A DNA stretch of 64,000 nt from Raineyella fluvialis (GTDB lineage: Bacteria; Actinomycetota; Actinomycetes; Propionibacteriales; Propionibacteriaceae), in assembly GCF_009646095.1 (NCBI RefSeq), contig NZ_CP045725.1, positions 3,100,001 to 3,164,000 on the forward strand. Reading direction: 5' to 3'. The position numbers and the translations under genes are program-made. Below are positions 54,516 to 63,038 of the stretch, in pieces (within the stretch, counting starts at the first letter, position 1; every line of letters begins with the position of its first letter). Under the pieces are notes generated by a model. That model was not told the origin of the DNA, ran no database searches, and worked only from the letters and a program-made list of their open reading frames with translations.

Positions 54516-55453
54516 GCACCGACTTCGCCCCCTACCTGGACGATGCCCCGACCCGGCCGTACGAACTCAGCCAGCTCGACGTGCTGGAGAGCGAGGCCAT
54601 CCACATCTTCCGCGAGGTCACCGCGGAACTCGAGCGCCCCGTGCTCCTGTTCAGCGGCGGCAAGGACTCCGTGGTGATGCTGCACCTGGCCGCCAAGGCC
54701 TTCTGGCCCGGCAAGGTGCCCTTCCCGGTGCTGCACGTCGACACCGGCCACAACTTTCCGGAGGTCCTGGACTACCGCGACCGTACGGTCGAGCGTCTCG
54801 GCCTCACCCTGGTGGTGGCCAAGGTGCAGGACTACATCGACGACGGCCGGCTGGCGGAGCGTGCCGACGGCACGCGCAACCCGCTGCAGACCCAGCCGCT
54901 GCTCGACGCGATCGCGGCGGGTCGCTACGACGCCGTGTACGGCGGTGGCCGCCGCGACGAGGAGAAGGCCCGGGCCAAGGAGCGTATCGTCAGCCTGCGC
55001 GACGAGTTCGGCCAGTGGGACCCGCGCAACCAGCGCCCCGAGCTGTGGGACCTCTACAACGCCCGCCACCGCCCCGGTGAGCACGTCCGGGTCTTCCCGC
55101 TGAGCAACTGGACCGAACTGGAGATCTGGCGCTACATCGAGCGCGAGAACATCGAGCTGCCCAGCCTCTATTACGCCCACGAGCGCGACGTGTTCCGTCG
55201 CGACGGGATGTGGCTGTCGGACAGCCCGGTCTCCCGTCCCCGCGAGGACGAGCCGGTGGTCCGCAAGGTCGTGCGTTACCGCACCGTCGGCGACATGTCC
55301 TGCACGGGCGCCGTCGAGTCCGACGCCGACAGCGTCGCGAAGGTCATCGCCGAGGTCGCCGCCACCACCCTGACCGAACGTGGCGCCACCCGCGCCGATG
55401 ACCGCCTCTCCGAGGCGGCCATGGAGGACCGCAAGAAGGAAGGCTACTTCTGA
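54512..55453 (+). CDS. cysD: Sulfate adenylyltransferase subunit 2
   Basis: 313 aa. PP-loop LLFSGGKDSVVMLHLAAKAF, LHVDTGHNFPEVLDYRD, and YGGGRRDEEKARAKERI are diagnostic of the CysD catalytic subunit of heterodimeric ATP sulfurylase. GTG 54512 overlaps the cysH stop (GTGA). It ends EDRKKEGYF with a TGATG overlap into cysN. Confidence 0.95.
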   Translation: MSTDFAPYLDDAPTRPYELSQLDVLESEAIHIFREVTAELERPVLLFSGGKDSVVMLHLAAKAFWPGKVPFPVLHVDTGHNFPEVLDYRDRTVERLGLTLVVAKVQDYIDDGRLAERADGTRNPLQTQPLLDAIAAGRYDAVYGGGRRDEEKARAKERIVSLRDEFGQWDPRNQRPELWDLYNARHRPGEHVRVFPLSNWTELEIWRYIERENIELPSLYYAHERDVFRRDGMWLSDSPVSRPREDEPVVRKVVRYRTVGDMSCTGAVESDADSVAKVIAEVAATTLTERGATRADDRLSEAAMEDRKKEGYF

Positions 55454-56748
55454 TGAGCACCCTGCTTCGCCTGGCCACCGCCGGCTCGGTGGACGACGGC
55501 AAGTCGACCCTGGTGGGTCGTCTGCTGCACGACACCAAGTCGATCCTGGCCGACCAGATGGACGCAGTGGAGCGCGTCAGCCGCGAGCGCGGACTCACCG
55601 GCGCGGATCTGGCCCTGCTCACCGACGGTCTGCGTGCCGAGCGGGAACAGGGCATCACCATCGACGTGGCCTACCGCTACTTCGCGACGCCGCGCCGCTC
55701 GTTCATCCTCGCCGACTGCCCCGGCCACGTGCAGTACACCCGCAACACCGTGACCGGCTCCAGCACCGCCGACGTGATCGTCCTGCTGGTCGACGTCCGG
55801 CACGGGGTGCTCGAGCAGACCCGCCGCCACCTGGCCGTGGCCTCACTGCTTCGGGTCCCGCACGTCGTGATCGCGGTGAACAAGATCGACCTGGTCGACT
55901 ACGACGAGGCCACCTTCCGCGCCGTGGAGACGGAGATCCGCCACGTCGCCGACGGACTCGGCCTCATCGACGTCACGGTCATCCCCGTCTCCGCGCTGAT
56001 CGGCGACAACATCGCCGATCGTTCCGACCTGACCCCCTGGTACAGCGGGCCCGCGCTCCTTGAGGTGCTGGAGGAGCTGCCGACCGGTGACGATCCCAGC
56101 CACCAGCCGCTGCGCTTCCCGGTGCAGTACGTCATCCGCCCGCAGTCGGGTGCCGTCGACGAGCGTTACCGGGAGTACCGCGGCTACGCCGGCCGGATCG
56201 CCGCCGGAGTCGTGCGCCCCGGCGACGAGATCATCGTCCTGCCCTCCGGCAAGCGCAGCCGGGTGGCCGGCATCGACCTGGCCGACAAGGAGCTCGACGA
56301 GGCGTACGCGCCGCAGTCGGTGACGCTGCGCTTGATCGACGAGATCGACATCGCCCGTGGTGACCTGATCGCCACCGCGGAGGACAGCCCACGGCCGACG
56401 CGTGACGTCGACGCGCTGGTCTGCTGGCTCGCCGAGCGTCCCCTGCACGAGGGCGCCCGCGTCCTGGTCAAGAACGGCGCCCGTACGGTCCAGGCGATCG
56501 TCCGGTCCCTGGACGCCAAGCTGGACCTCGACACCCTCGTCGGCCAGCCGGCCGAGCGGCTCGAGCTGAACGACATCGGCCGGGTCCGGCTGCACCTGGC
56601 CGCCGACCTCCCGACCGAGCCGTACGCCCGTGGGCGCCACACCGGCGCCTTCCTGCTGGTCGATCCGCAGCAGGCCGGCACGCTGGCCGCCGGCATGGTC
56701 GTCAGCGCGGACCCGGATTCGGGTGACGACACGGACTGGGTGATCTGA
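55453..56748 (+). CDS. cysN: Sulfate adenylyltransferase subunit 1 (GTPase)
   Basis: 431 aa translation-factor-type GTPase that drives ATP sulfurylase. G1 TAGSVDDGKSTLVGRLLHD, G3 LADCPGHVQYTRN, G4 AVNKIDLVD, followed by EF-Tu-like beta domains. There is no C-terminal CysC (APS kinase) domain, unlike mycobacterial CysNC. This fits a direct APS-reductase route. ATG shares a base with the cysD stop and the cysG-N start shares one with its stop. Confidence 0.95.
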   Translation: MSTLLRLATAGSVDDGKSTLVGRLLHDTKSILADQMDAVERVSRERGLTGADLALLTDGLRAEREQGITIDVAYRYFATPRRSFILADCPGHVQYTRNTVTGSSTADVIVLLVDVRHGVLEQTRRHLAVASLLRVPHVVIAVNKIDLVDYDEATFRAVETEIRHVADGLGLIDVTVIPVSALIGDNIADRSDLTPWYSGPALLEVLEELPTGDDPSHQPLRFPVQYVIRPQSGAVDERYREYRGYAGRIAAGVVRPGDEIIVLPSGKRSRVAGIDLADKELDEAYAPQSVTLRLIDEIDIARGDLIATAEDSPRPTRDVDALVCWLAERPLHEGARVLVKNGARTVQAIVRSLDAKLDLDTLVGQPAERLELNDIGRVRLHLAADLPTEPYARGRHTGAFLLVDPQQAGTLAAGMVVSADPDSGDDTDWVI

Positions 56749-57245
56749 TGTTCCCCCTCGCACTCGACCTGGCGGGCCGCAGGGTGGTCGCCGTCGGCGG
56801 CGGACCCGTGTCCGCCAGGCGGGTGCGGGACTTCCTGGCGGCCGGCGCGGACGTCCACGTCGTGTCGCCGGAACTGTGCCCCGAGCTCGAGGCGATGCTG
56901 GGCGACCTCACCTGGCACCCCCACCGCTACCGCGACGGCGACCTGACCGGCGCCTGGCTGGTGCACACGGCGACGGGGGATCCCCTCGCCGATGCCCGGG
57001 TCGCGGCGGCCGCGGCCGAGTCGCGGATCTGGTGCGTCAACGCGGGCCGGGCTCACCGAGGCACCGCGGCGGTGCCCGCCCGGGCGACGGTGGAGACCCA
57101 CGCCGGTCGCGTCACCGTCGCCGTCACCTCGGGCGATCCCCGCCGGTCGATGGCTGTGCGGGACTGGCTCGTCGGACGCCTACCGCTGGCGCGCTTCGGT
57201 CTGCTGCCGCGGCCCCGTCGCGGGTCGCTGCGGAAGAGCGCGTGA
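56748..57245 (+). CDS. Precorrin-2 dehydrogenase-like (siroheme synthase N-domain)
   Basis: 165 aa NAD-binding protein similar to the CysG N-terminal domain/Met8p. LDLAGRRVVAVGGGPVSARR (Rossmann), FLAAGADVHVVSPELCPELE and AAAAESRIWCVNAGRAHRGT, where family members often read VN(V/D)D, then VTVAVTSGDPRRSMAVRDWL. It oxidises precorrin-2 to sirohydrochlorin. It is shorter than usual at the C-terminus (the dimerisation part is reduced). It supplies sirohaem to Sir. Coupled on both sides by TGATG. Confidence 0.85.
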   Translation: MFPLALDLAGRRVVAVGGGPVSARRVRDFLAAGADVHVVSPELCPELEAMLGDLTWHPHRYRDGDLTGAWLVHTATGDPLADARVAAAAAESRIWCVNAGRAHRGTAAVPARATVETHAGRVTVAVTSGDPRRSMAVRDWLVGRLPLARFGLLPRPRRGSLRKSA

Positions 57246-57987
57246 TGTCCGCGCAGCAGTCGGCGGCGACGGGGCCGGGGTCCACCCCGTGGTCGTGCTC
57301 GCCGCCCACGGCACCCAAGAGCCCAGCGGAGCCCCGGTGGTCCGGGCCATCGCCGCGGCCGCCCGGGATCGTCTGGCGACCCGGCTCGAGGTGGGCTGGC
57401 TGTCCGCCGGCGACCCCTCGTTCGACGACCTCACCGCAGGCCTCGCCGCCGACATCGTGGTCCCGCTCCTGCTGGGGACCGGCTACCACGTCCAGGTGGA
57501 CATCCCGGCGGTCCTCGCCGCCCACGGCCGGACCAGCGTGGTGACTCCCCACCTCGGTCCCGCCCGGGAGATCATCCGGGCCCTCAGGGACCGCATCCAC
57601 AAGGTCGATCCCGACCCCGTCGCCGTCGTGCTGGCCGCGGCGGGAACCTCCCACCCGGTCGGACGCAGTGAAACCCGCCAGGCCGCCGACATGTTGTCCC
57701 ACGACCTCGGGATCCCGGTCCGGGTGGCGTACGCCAGCGGAGCGGGCCCCACGGTCACCGAGGCGGTCCGGGACCTGCGCGAGGCCGGTGGCCGACGGGT
57801 CACTGTCGCTCCCTACCTCCTGGCACCGGGATTCTTCGCCGACCGGATCAGGACCGCCGCGCAGGACAGCGGTGCGACGGTCGCCGAGGTCCTCGGGGAA
57901 CACCCGGGGGTGGTCGACCTGGTCGTGCGCCGCGTGACCGAAGCGGCCGCGGCGATTCCACCGACCCCGAGGGTGCGAGCCGCGTAG
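57245..57987 (+). CDS. Sirohydrochlorin chelatase (CbiX/SirB-like), probable frameshift near the start
   Basis: The body (HPVVVLAAHGTQEPSGAPVV, VPLLLGTGYHVQVDIPAVLA, VAPYLLAPGFFADRIRTAAQ) is a duplicated CbiX-type chelatase that inserts Fe2+ (or Co2+) into sirohydrochlorin. In the intact frame the first start is GTG 57289. However, ATG 57245 overlaps the previous stop (TGATG), as at every other junction in this operon. It reads MSAQQSAATGPG before going out of frame at the four-G run 57277-57280. One extra G makes a coherent 247-aa protein. If there is no error, the start is GTG 57289. Confidence 0.83.
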
Positions 57988-57990
57988 ACT
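57985..57990 (+). promoter_or_regulatory. -10 element for gdh
   Basis: TAGACT begins at the cbiX stop codon, with an expected start near 57997 and a GGGAGG Shine-Dalgarno downstream at 58044-58049. No convincing -35. Confidence 0.35.
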
Positions 57991-58061
57991 CCCGGCCATT
58001 CAGGCTGTCCCGGTCGCCCGACGCGGCCGGCATCGCCACGTCTGGGAGGTCGGTGCGGACC

Positions 58062-61000
58062 ATGACTGTTCCCCACGAACAACGCGAGGCGCTGCTCGCC
58101 GCCGGCGCCGAGCGCGCCGAGGGGATGGACCAAGGGGAGGTCGCCGCCCTGCTGGCGACGTTCTGGCGGGACCTGAGCACCGAGACACTGGCCACGCTGC
58201 GCCCCGAGGACGTGCTGGGGGCGGCACTGTCCCACCGCCAGCTGGCCGAACGGCGCCGGTCGGACGAGACCCACGTCCGGGTGTTCACCCCGACGGTCGA
58301 GACCGACGGCTGGGGCACGCGCAACACAGTCGTCCAGGTCGTCATCGAGGACATGCCGTTCCTGGTCGACTCCGTCTCGGCCGCCCTCCAGGACGCCGGC
58401 GCCAGTGTCCGCTTCGTCACCCACCCGCAGATGACCGTCGAGCGCGACGACGAGGGGCACCTGCTCGCCGTCTTCCCCCGGGACCCCGACCCGCGGGCGG
58501 GCGTCGACGAGTCGTGGATGCACTTCGAGGTCCCCCGGACGACCGACCGCCGGGCGATGCACCGCCTGGAGGACACCGTCAGGTCCACCCTCGACGACAT
58601 CCGCAGCGCGTACCAGGGCTGGCCGGCGATGAGGCGGCGCGCCCAGGAGGTCGCCGACGAGACCGCAGAGCTCGCCACCAGCGGACGAGCGGATGCCCAC
58701 GAGGCCACCGCGCTGCTCGAGTGGCTGATGGCCGACCAGTTCGTCTTCCTGGGGTACACGCTGTACCGCCCCGGTACGAGTGGCGACCCCGAGGAGGTCG
58801 CCGAGGCCCGACTGGGCATCCTCGACCATCTGGCGGGCGTCACCGAGCTTCCCCTGGACACTGCCGAGGCCCGGGAGGCGTGGGACTCGGCGCTGCTGAT
58901 CGTCACGAAGGCCAACGCCCGGGCCACCGTGCACCGGCGGACCTTCATGGACCTCGTCGTCGTCAAGGCCTACGACGACGACGGGACGGAGACCGGCAGC
59001 CACCGGTTCATCGGGCTCTTCACCTCCAGCGCCTACCACGAGTCCCTCACCCAGGTTCCCTACCTGATGGACAAGGCGGAGGCGGTGCTCGAGGCGGCCG
59101 GATTCCCCGCCGACTCGCACAGCGGCAAGGCGTTGCTCAACGAGCTCGAGAACTACCCCCGCGACGAGTTGTTCCGCTGTGACGTCGCTGAACTCGCCCG
59201 CAACACGCTGGCCATCGTCCAACTGCGCGAACAGATCCGCACCCGCTTGTTCCTCAGCCGCGACCCGTACGGCCGGTTCATGTCCTGCCTGGTCTACCTT
59301 CCCCGCGACCGCTACAACACCGCGGCCCGGCTCGAGGTGTCACACATCCTGAAGGAGAGGCTCGACGCGGACACGGTGGACTACACCACCCGGGCCTCGG
59401 AGTCGTCCCTGGCGACCCTGCACTTCATCGTGCACATGGCTCCCGGGCGTACGGTCCCCGAGATCGATCCGGCGGATCTGGAGAACCAGATCGTCGAGGC
59501 GACGCGGGACTGGGACGAGGACCTGGCCGCCGCCATGATCGACGAGTTCGGCGAGGGACTCGGCGACCGGTACACCGAGACGTTCCGCGGGGCCTTCCCG
59601 ACCGCCTACAAGGAGGTGTTCCCGCCCAGGGTCGGAGCGGCGGACCTGCGGGAGCTGGAGGGGATCGGTGCCGACGAGCTGCGGCTCAACCTGTATCGCA
59701 CCCCGACGAGCCCGGAGTCGGAGCGCCGGCTCAAGGTGTACAGCCGCGGGCCGCTCTCCCTCAGTGCCGTCCTGCCGATCTTCACCCACCTGGGCACCGA
59801 GGTGACCGGCGAACGGCCGTACGTTCTCGAGCGCTCCGACGGGGTGATCTTCCACGTCTACGACTTCGGTCTGCGCCCGCTCGGTGCCGCCACCTGGCAG
59901 GGGGAGGACACCAGGGCCCGCTTCCAGGAGGCCTTCGCCGCCGCGTGGGAGGGTCGCACGGAGGCCGACGAGCTGGACGGCCTGGTGCTGCTGGCCGGCC
60001 TCACCTCACGCCAGGTCGTGATCCTGCGCGCCGTGACGGCGTACCTACGCCAGATCGGGATCAGCTACTCGCAGACCTACCTGCGCTCGGTACTGCTCGC
60101 GCATCCGGACATCGCCGCGCTGATGATCGAGTTGTTCCGGGTGCGGTTCGATCCGGACCTCTTCCCGAGCCGGTCGGTGGACGCCCAGCGCCGGAAGTCG
60201 GAGGACGGCATCATCGCCCGACTCGACGAACTCGTCGGTGCGGTGCCCTCACTCGAGGAGGACCGGATCCTGCGCCGCTACCTCGGCGTGATCCGCGGTA
60301 CCTTGCGGACGAACTACTACCAACGTGCCCACGAGTCGCCGCACGACGCCTCGACGACCCAGCCCACCGTGGCCCTCAAACTGGCCCCCGCGACGATTCC
60401 CGGGATGCCCGAGCCGCACCCGCTGTACGAGATCTGGGTCTACAGCCCGCGGGTCGAGGGCGCCCATCTGCGCTTCGGCAAGGTCGCGCGGGGTGGTCTG
60501 CGCTGGTCGGAGCGACGTGAGGACTTCCGCACCGAGATCCTCGGGCTGGTGAAGGCGCAGACCGTGAAGAACGCGGTCATCGTGCCGACCGGGGCGAAAG
60601 GTGGTTTCTATCCGAAGGGGCTGCCGGATCCGGCGGTGGACCGCGAAGGATGGGCGTCCCGGGGCCGGGAGGCCTATCAGCTCTTCATCGCGGCACTGCT
60701 CGACCTCACCGACAACTTCCTCGACGGCGCGGCCGTGCCGCCACCGCGGGTCGTCCGCCACGACAGCGACGACACCTATCTCGTCGTCGCCGCGGACAAG
60801 GGGACCGCGCGGTTCTCCGACGTCGCGAACGCCATCGCCAGCACGTACGGCTACTGGCTCGACGATGCCTTCGCGTCCGGAGGGTCGACCGGTTACGACC
60901 ACAAGGCGATGGGGATCACCGCCAAGGGCGCCTGGGAATCGGTGAAGCGGCATTTCCGCGAAATGGGACGCGACATCCAGCACGACGACTTCACCGTTGT

Positions 61001-62918
61001 CGGCATCGGCGACATGTCCGGTGACGTCTTCGGCAATGGCATGCTCCTCTCGCCCCACATCCGGCTGGTCGCGGCGTTCGACCACCGCGACATCTTCGTC
61101 GACCCCGATCCCGACCCGGTCGCCTCGCTGGCAGAGCGCCGGCGGCTGTTCGAGCTGACCCCCTCCTCCTGGCAGGACTATGACCGTGCCCTGATCTCCT
61201 CAGGAGGCGGGGTGTTCTCGCGGTCACTGAAGAGCATCGAGATCAGCGATCCGATGCGGAGCGCGCTCGGTCTTCCCGCCGGTGTCGAGCAACTGTCACC
61301 CCACGAGCTGATCCGATCGGTGCTGCAGGCGCCGGTCGACCTGCTGTGGAACGGCGGCGTCGGAACGTACGTCAAGGCCACCGACGAATCGGACGCCGAG
61401 ATCGGGGACCGGGCGAACGATCCCGTCCGGATCACCGGGCGCGAGCTCCGCGTCCGGGCCGTGGGGGAGGGGGGCAACCTCGGGTTCAGTCAGCTCGGCC
61501 GGATCGAGGCGGCCCGGCGAGGCATCCATCTCAACACCGACGCCATCGACAATTCTGCGGGCGTGGACACCTCCGACCACGAGGTGAACCTCAAGATCCC
61601 GCTGAGCGGCCTGGTCCAGATCGGCGAACTCACCTACAAACAGCGCAACCGGCTGTTGGTCGAGATGACCGACGAGGTCGCCCGCTTGGTGATCGAGGAC
61701 AACTACGAACAGAACCTGCTACTCGGCCACTCGCGGGAACGCAGCGGGAAGCGGCTCGGCGCCTACCTGAGGGTCATCCACCACCTCGAGGAGCGCGGCC
61801 TGCTCGACCGGGAGCTCGAGTTCCTGCCGGCCGACCGGGACCTGCACGCCCGGGAGCGGGCCGACGAGGGGCTGACCAGCCCGGAGCGGGCGGTTCTGCT
61901 CGCGTACGTCAAGCTCGCCCTCAAGCAGGACATCAACGCCAGCGGTCTGCCCGACGACCCGTGGTTCGCCCACGAGCTCCACCAGTATTTTCCGCACCAG
62001 ATCCTGGACAGGTTCCCGAAGATCCCCGACACCCACCCGCTGCGCCGGGAGATCATCACCAACGTCGTGGCCAACTCCGTGGTCAACCTGGGCGGGATGA
62101 CCTTCGCCCAGCGGGCGCAGGAGGAGACCGGCGCGACCATGCCGGAGATCGCCCGGGCGATGGTGCTGGCCCGGGAGGTCTTCGACATCGAACGCTTCAT
62201 GCACCGGGTACGCGCCCTGGACAACATCGTCGGCACCGACGTGCAGGCGCGGCTGCACCGTGAGTCGCGTCGGCTCCTCGACCGGGCCACCCGGTGGATC
62301 CTGCTGGAGCGGCCGGCGACCAGTGACGTGGGCGCGGACATCGACCGCTACCGGCCCGCGGTGGCCGCCTTCGAACAGCGGATGGACGAGCTGTTGCACG
62401 GGGAGGAGCGCGAACGGTTCGCCACCGACGCCGCCGAATTCACCCGCCAGGGCGTCCCGGAGGACCTCGCCCGGTGGGCCGTCGGACTGCTCGACGCATT
62501 CGCCCTGCTCGACATCACCGACCTCGCCCGGGGAGCGCAGGAGGACCTGACTGACGTCGCCGAGCTCTACTTCTCCGTCACCGAGCAGTTCGACGTCGAC
62601 GAACTGCTCACCACGATCAGTAGCCTGCCGCGCGACGAGCTGTGGGACTCGCTGGCCCGCAGCGCCGTCCGTGCCGATGTGTACGCCGCCGCCAAGGCCC
62701 TCACCGCCTCCGTCATCGACACCACGGCCGGCGGGAGCGAAGTCGAGCAGCGGCTGCGCCAGTGGATCCAGGACAACGCCGCGGCGGCGCAGCGCGCCCA
62801 CCGTTCGCTGCTGCAGCTCAAGGAGATCCCCCAGCCGGGTCTCGCCCCCGTGTCGGTGGTGCTGCGGCACCTACGGTCGGTCTCCCGGTCGGGGTCGGCG
62901 GGCTCCCGGCACCTCTAG
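58062..62918 (+). CDS. gdh: NAD-specific glutamate dehydrogenase, large (GDH-180 class)
   Basis: 1618 aa. Large NAD-GDHs deaminate glutamate to 2-oxoglutarate; the long N-terminal half contains ACT/PAS-like regulatory modules (about 30-480). The catalytic core is about 720-1230: VARGGLRWSERREDFRTEIL, KAQTVKNAVIVPTGAKGGFY with the substrate Lys, GIGDMSGDVFGNGMLLSPHI and NGGVGTYVKATDESDAEIGD. A long C-terminal helical region follows. It is confined mostly to Actinobacteria and Proteobacteria. ATG 58062 is used; GTG 58053 is nine bases upstream. Confidence 0.95.
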   Translation: MTVPHEQREALLAAGAERAEGMDQGEVAALLATFWRDLSTETLATLRPEDVLGAALSHRQLAERRRSDETHVRVFTPTVETDGWGTRNTVVQVVIEDMPFLVDSVSAALQDAGASVRFVTHPQMTVERDDEGHLLAVFPRDPDPRAGVDESWMHFEVPRTTDRRAMHRLEDTVRSTLDDIRSAYQGWPAMRRRAQEVADETAELATSGRADAHEATALLEWLMADQFVFLGYTLYRPGTSGDPEEVAEARLGILDHLAGVTELPLDTAEAREAWDSALLIVTKANARATVHRRTFMDLVVVKAYDDDGTETGSHRFIGLFTSSAYHESLTQVPYLMDKAEAVLEAAGFPADSHSGKALLNELENYPRDELFRCDVAELARNTLAIVQLREQIRTRLFLSRDPYGRFMSCLVYLPRDRYNTAARLEVSHILKERLDADTVDYTTRASESSLATLHFIVHMAPGRTVPEIDPADLENQIVEATRDWDEDLAAAMIDEFGEGLGDRYTETFRGAFPTAYKEVFPPRVGAADLRELEGIGADELRLNLYRTPTSPESERRLKVYSRGPLSLSAVLPIFTHLGTEVTGERPYVLERSDGVIFHVYDFGLRPLGAATWQGEDTRARFQEAFAAAWEGRTEADELDGLVLLAGLTSRQVVILRAVTAYLRQIGISYSQTYLRSVLLAHPDIAALMIELFRVRFDPDLFPSRSVDAQRRKSEDGIIARLDELVGAVPSLEEDRILRRYLGVIRGTLRTNYYQRAHESPHDASTTQPTVALKLAPATIPGMPEPHPLYEIWVYSPRVEGAHLRFGKVARGGLRWSERREDFRTEILGLVKAQTVKNAVIVPTGAKGGFYPKGLPDPAVDREGWASRGREAYQLFIAALLDLTDNFLDGAAVPPPRVVRHDSDDTYLVVAADKGTARFSDVANAIASTYGYWLDDAFASGGSTGYDHKAMGITAKGAWESVKRHFREMGRDIQHDDFTVVGIGDMSGDVFGNGMLLSPHIRLVAAFDHRDIFVDPDPDPVASLAERRRLFELTPSSWQDYDRALISSGGGVFSRSLKSIEISDPMRSALGLPAGVEQLSPHELIRSVLQAPVDLLWNGGVGTYVKATDESDAEIGDRANDPVRITGRELRVRAVGEGGNLGFSQLGRIEAARRGIHLNTDAIDNSAGVDTSDHEVNLKIPLSGLVQIGELTYKQRNRLLVEMTDEVARLVIEDNYEQNLLLGHSRERSGKRLGAYLRVIHHLEERGLLDRELEFLPADRDLHARERADEGLTSPERAVLLAYVKLALKQDINASGLPDDPWFAHELHQYFPHQILDRFPKIPDTHPLRREIITNVVANSVVNLGGMTFAQRAQEETGATMPEIARAMVLAREVFDIERFMHRVRALDNIVGTDVQARLHRESRRLLDRATRWILLERPATSDVGADIDRYRPAVAAFEQRMDELLHGEERERFATDAAEFTRQGVPEDLARWAVGLLDAFALLDITDLARGAQEDLTDVAELYFSVTEQFDVDELLTTISSLPRDELWDSLARSAVRADVYAAAKALTASVIDTTAGGSEVEQRLRQWIQDNAAAAQRAHRSLLQLKEIPQPGLAPVSVVLRHLRSVSRSGSAGSRHL

Positions 62919-62993
62919 CGAGCCTGAGACGCCCGCGTCCGCGGCGCTGCGGTCACTGGGTGGCGTCCCCACCGGGGGGTGGCGGCCCAGGGA

Positions 62994-63015
62994 TAGTCTG
63001 GTGATCCGTATCACC
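62994..63015 (+). promoter_or_regulatory. -10 element and operator-like palindrome ahead of ilvD
   Basis: TAGTCT (62994-62999) is directly followed by GGTGAT-CCGT-ATCACC (63000-63015), a perfect 6-bp inverted repeat placed at the expected transcription start. A repressor bound there would block initiation. Confidence 0.42.
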
Positions 63016-63038
63016 GTGCCAGCCCCTCGGAGGAAGAA

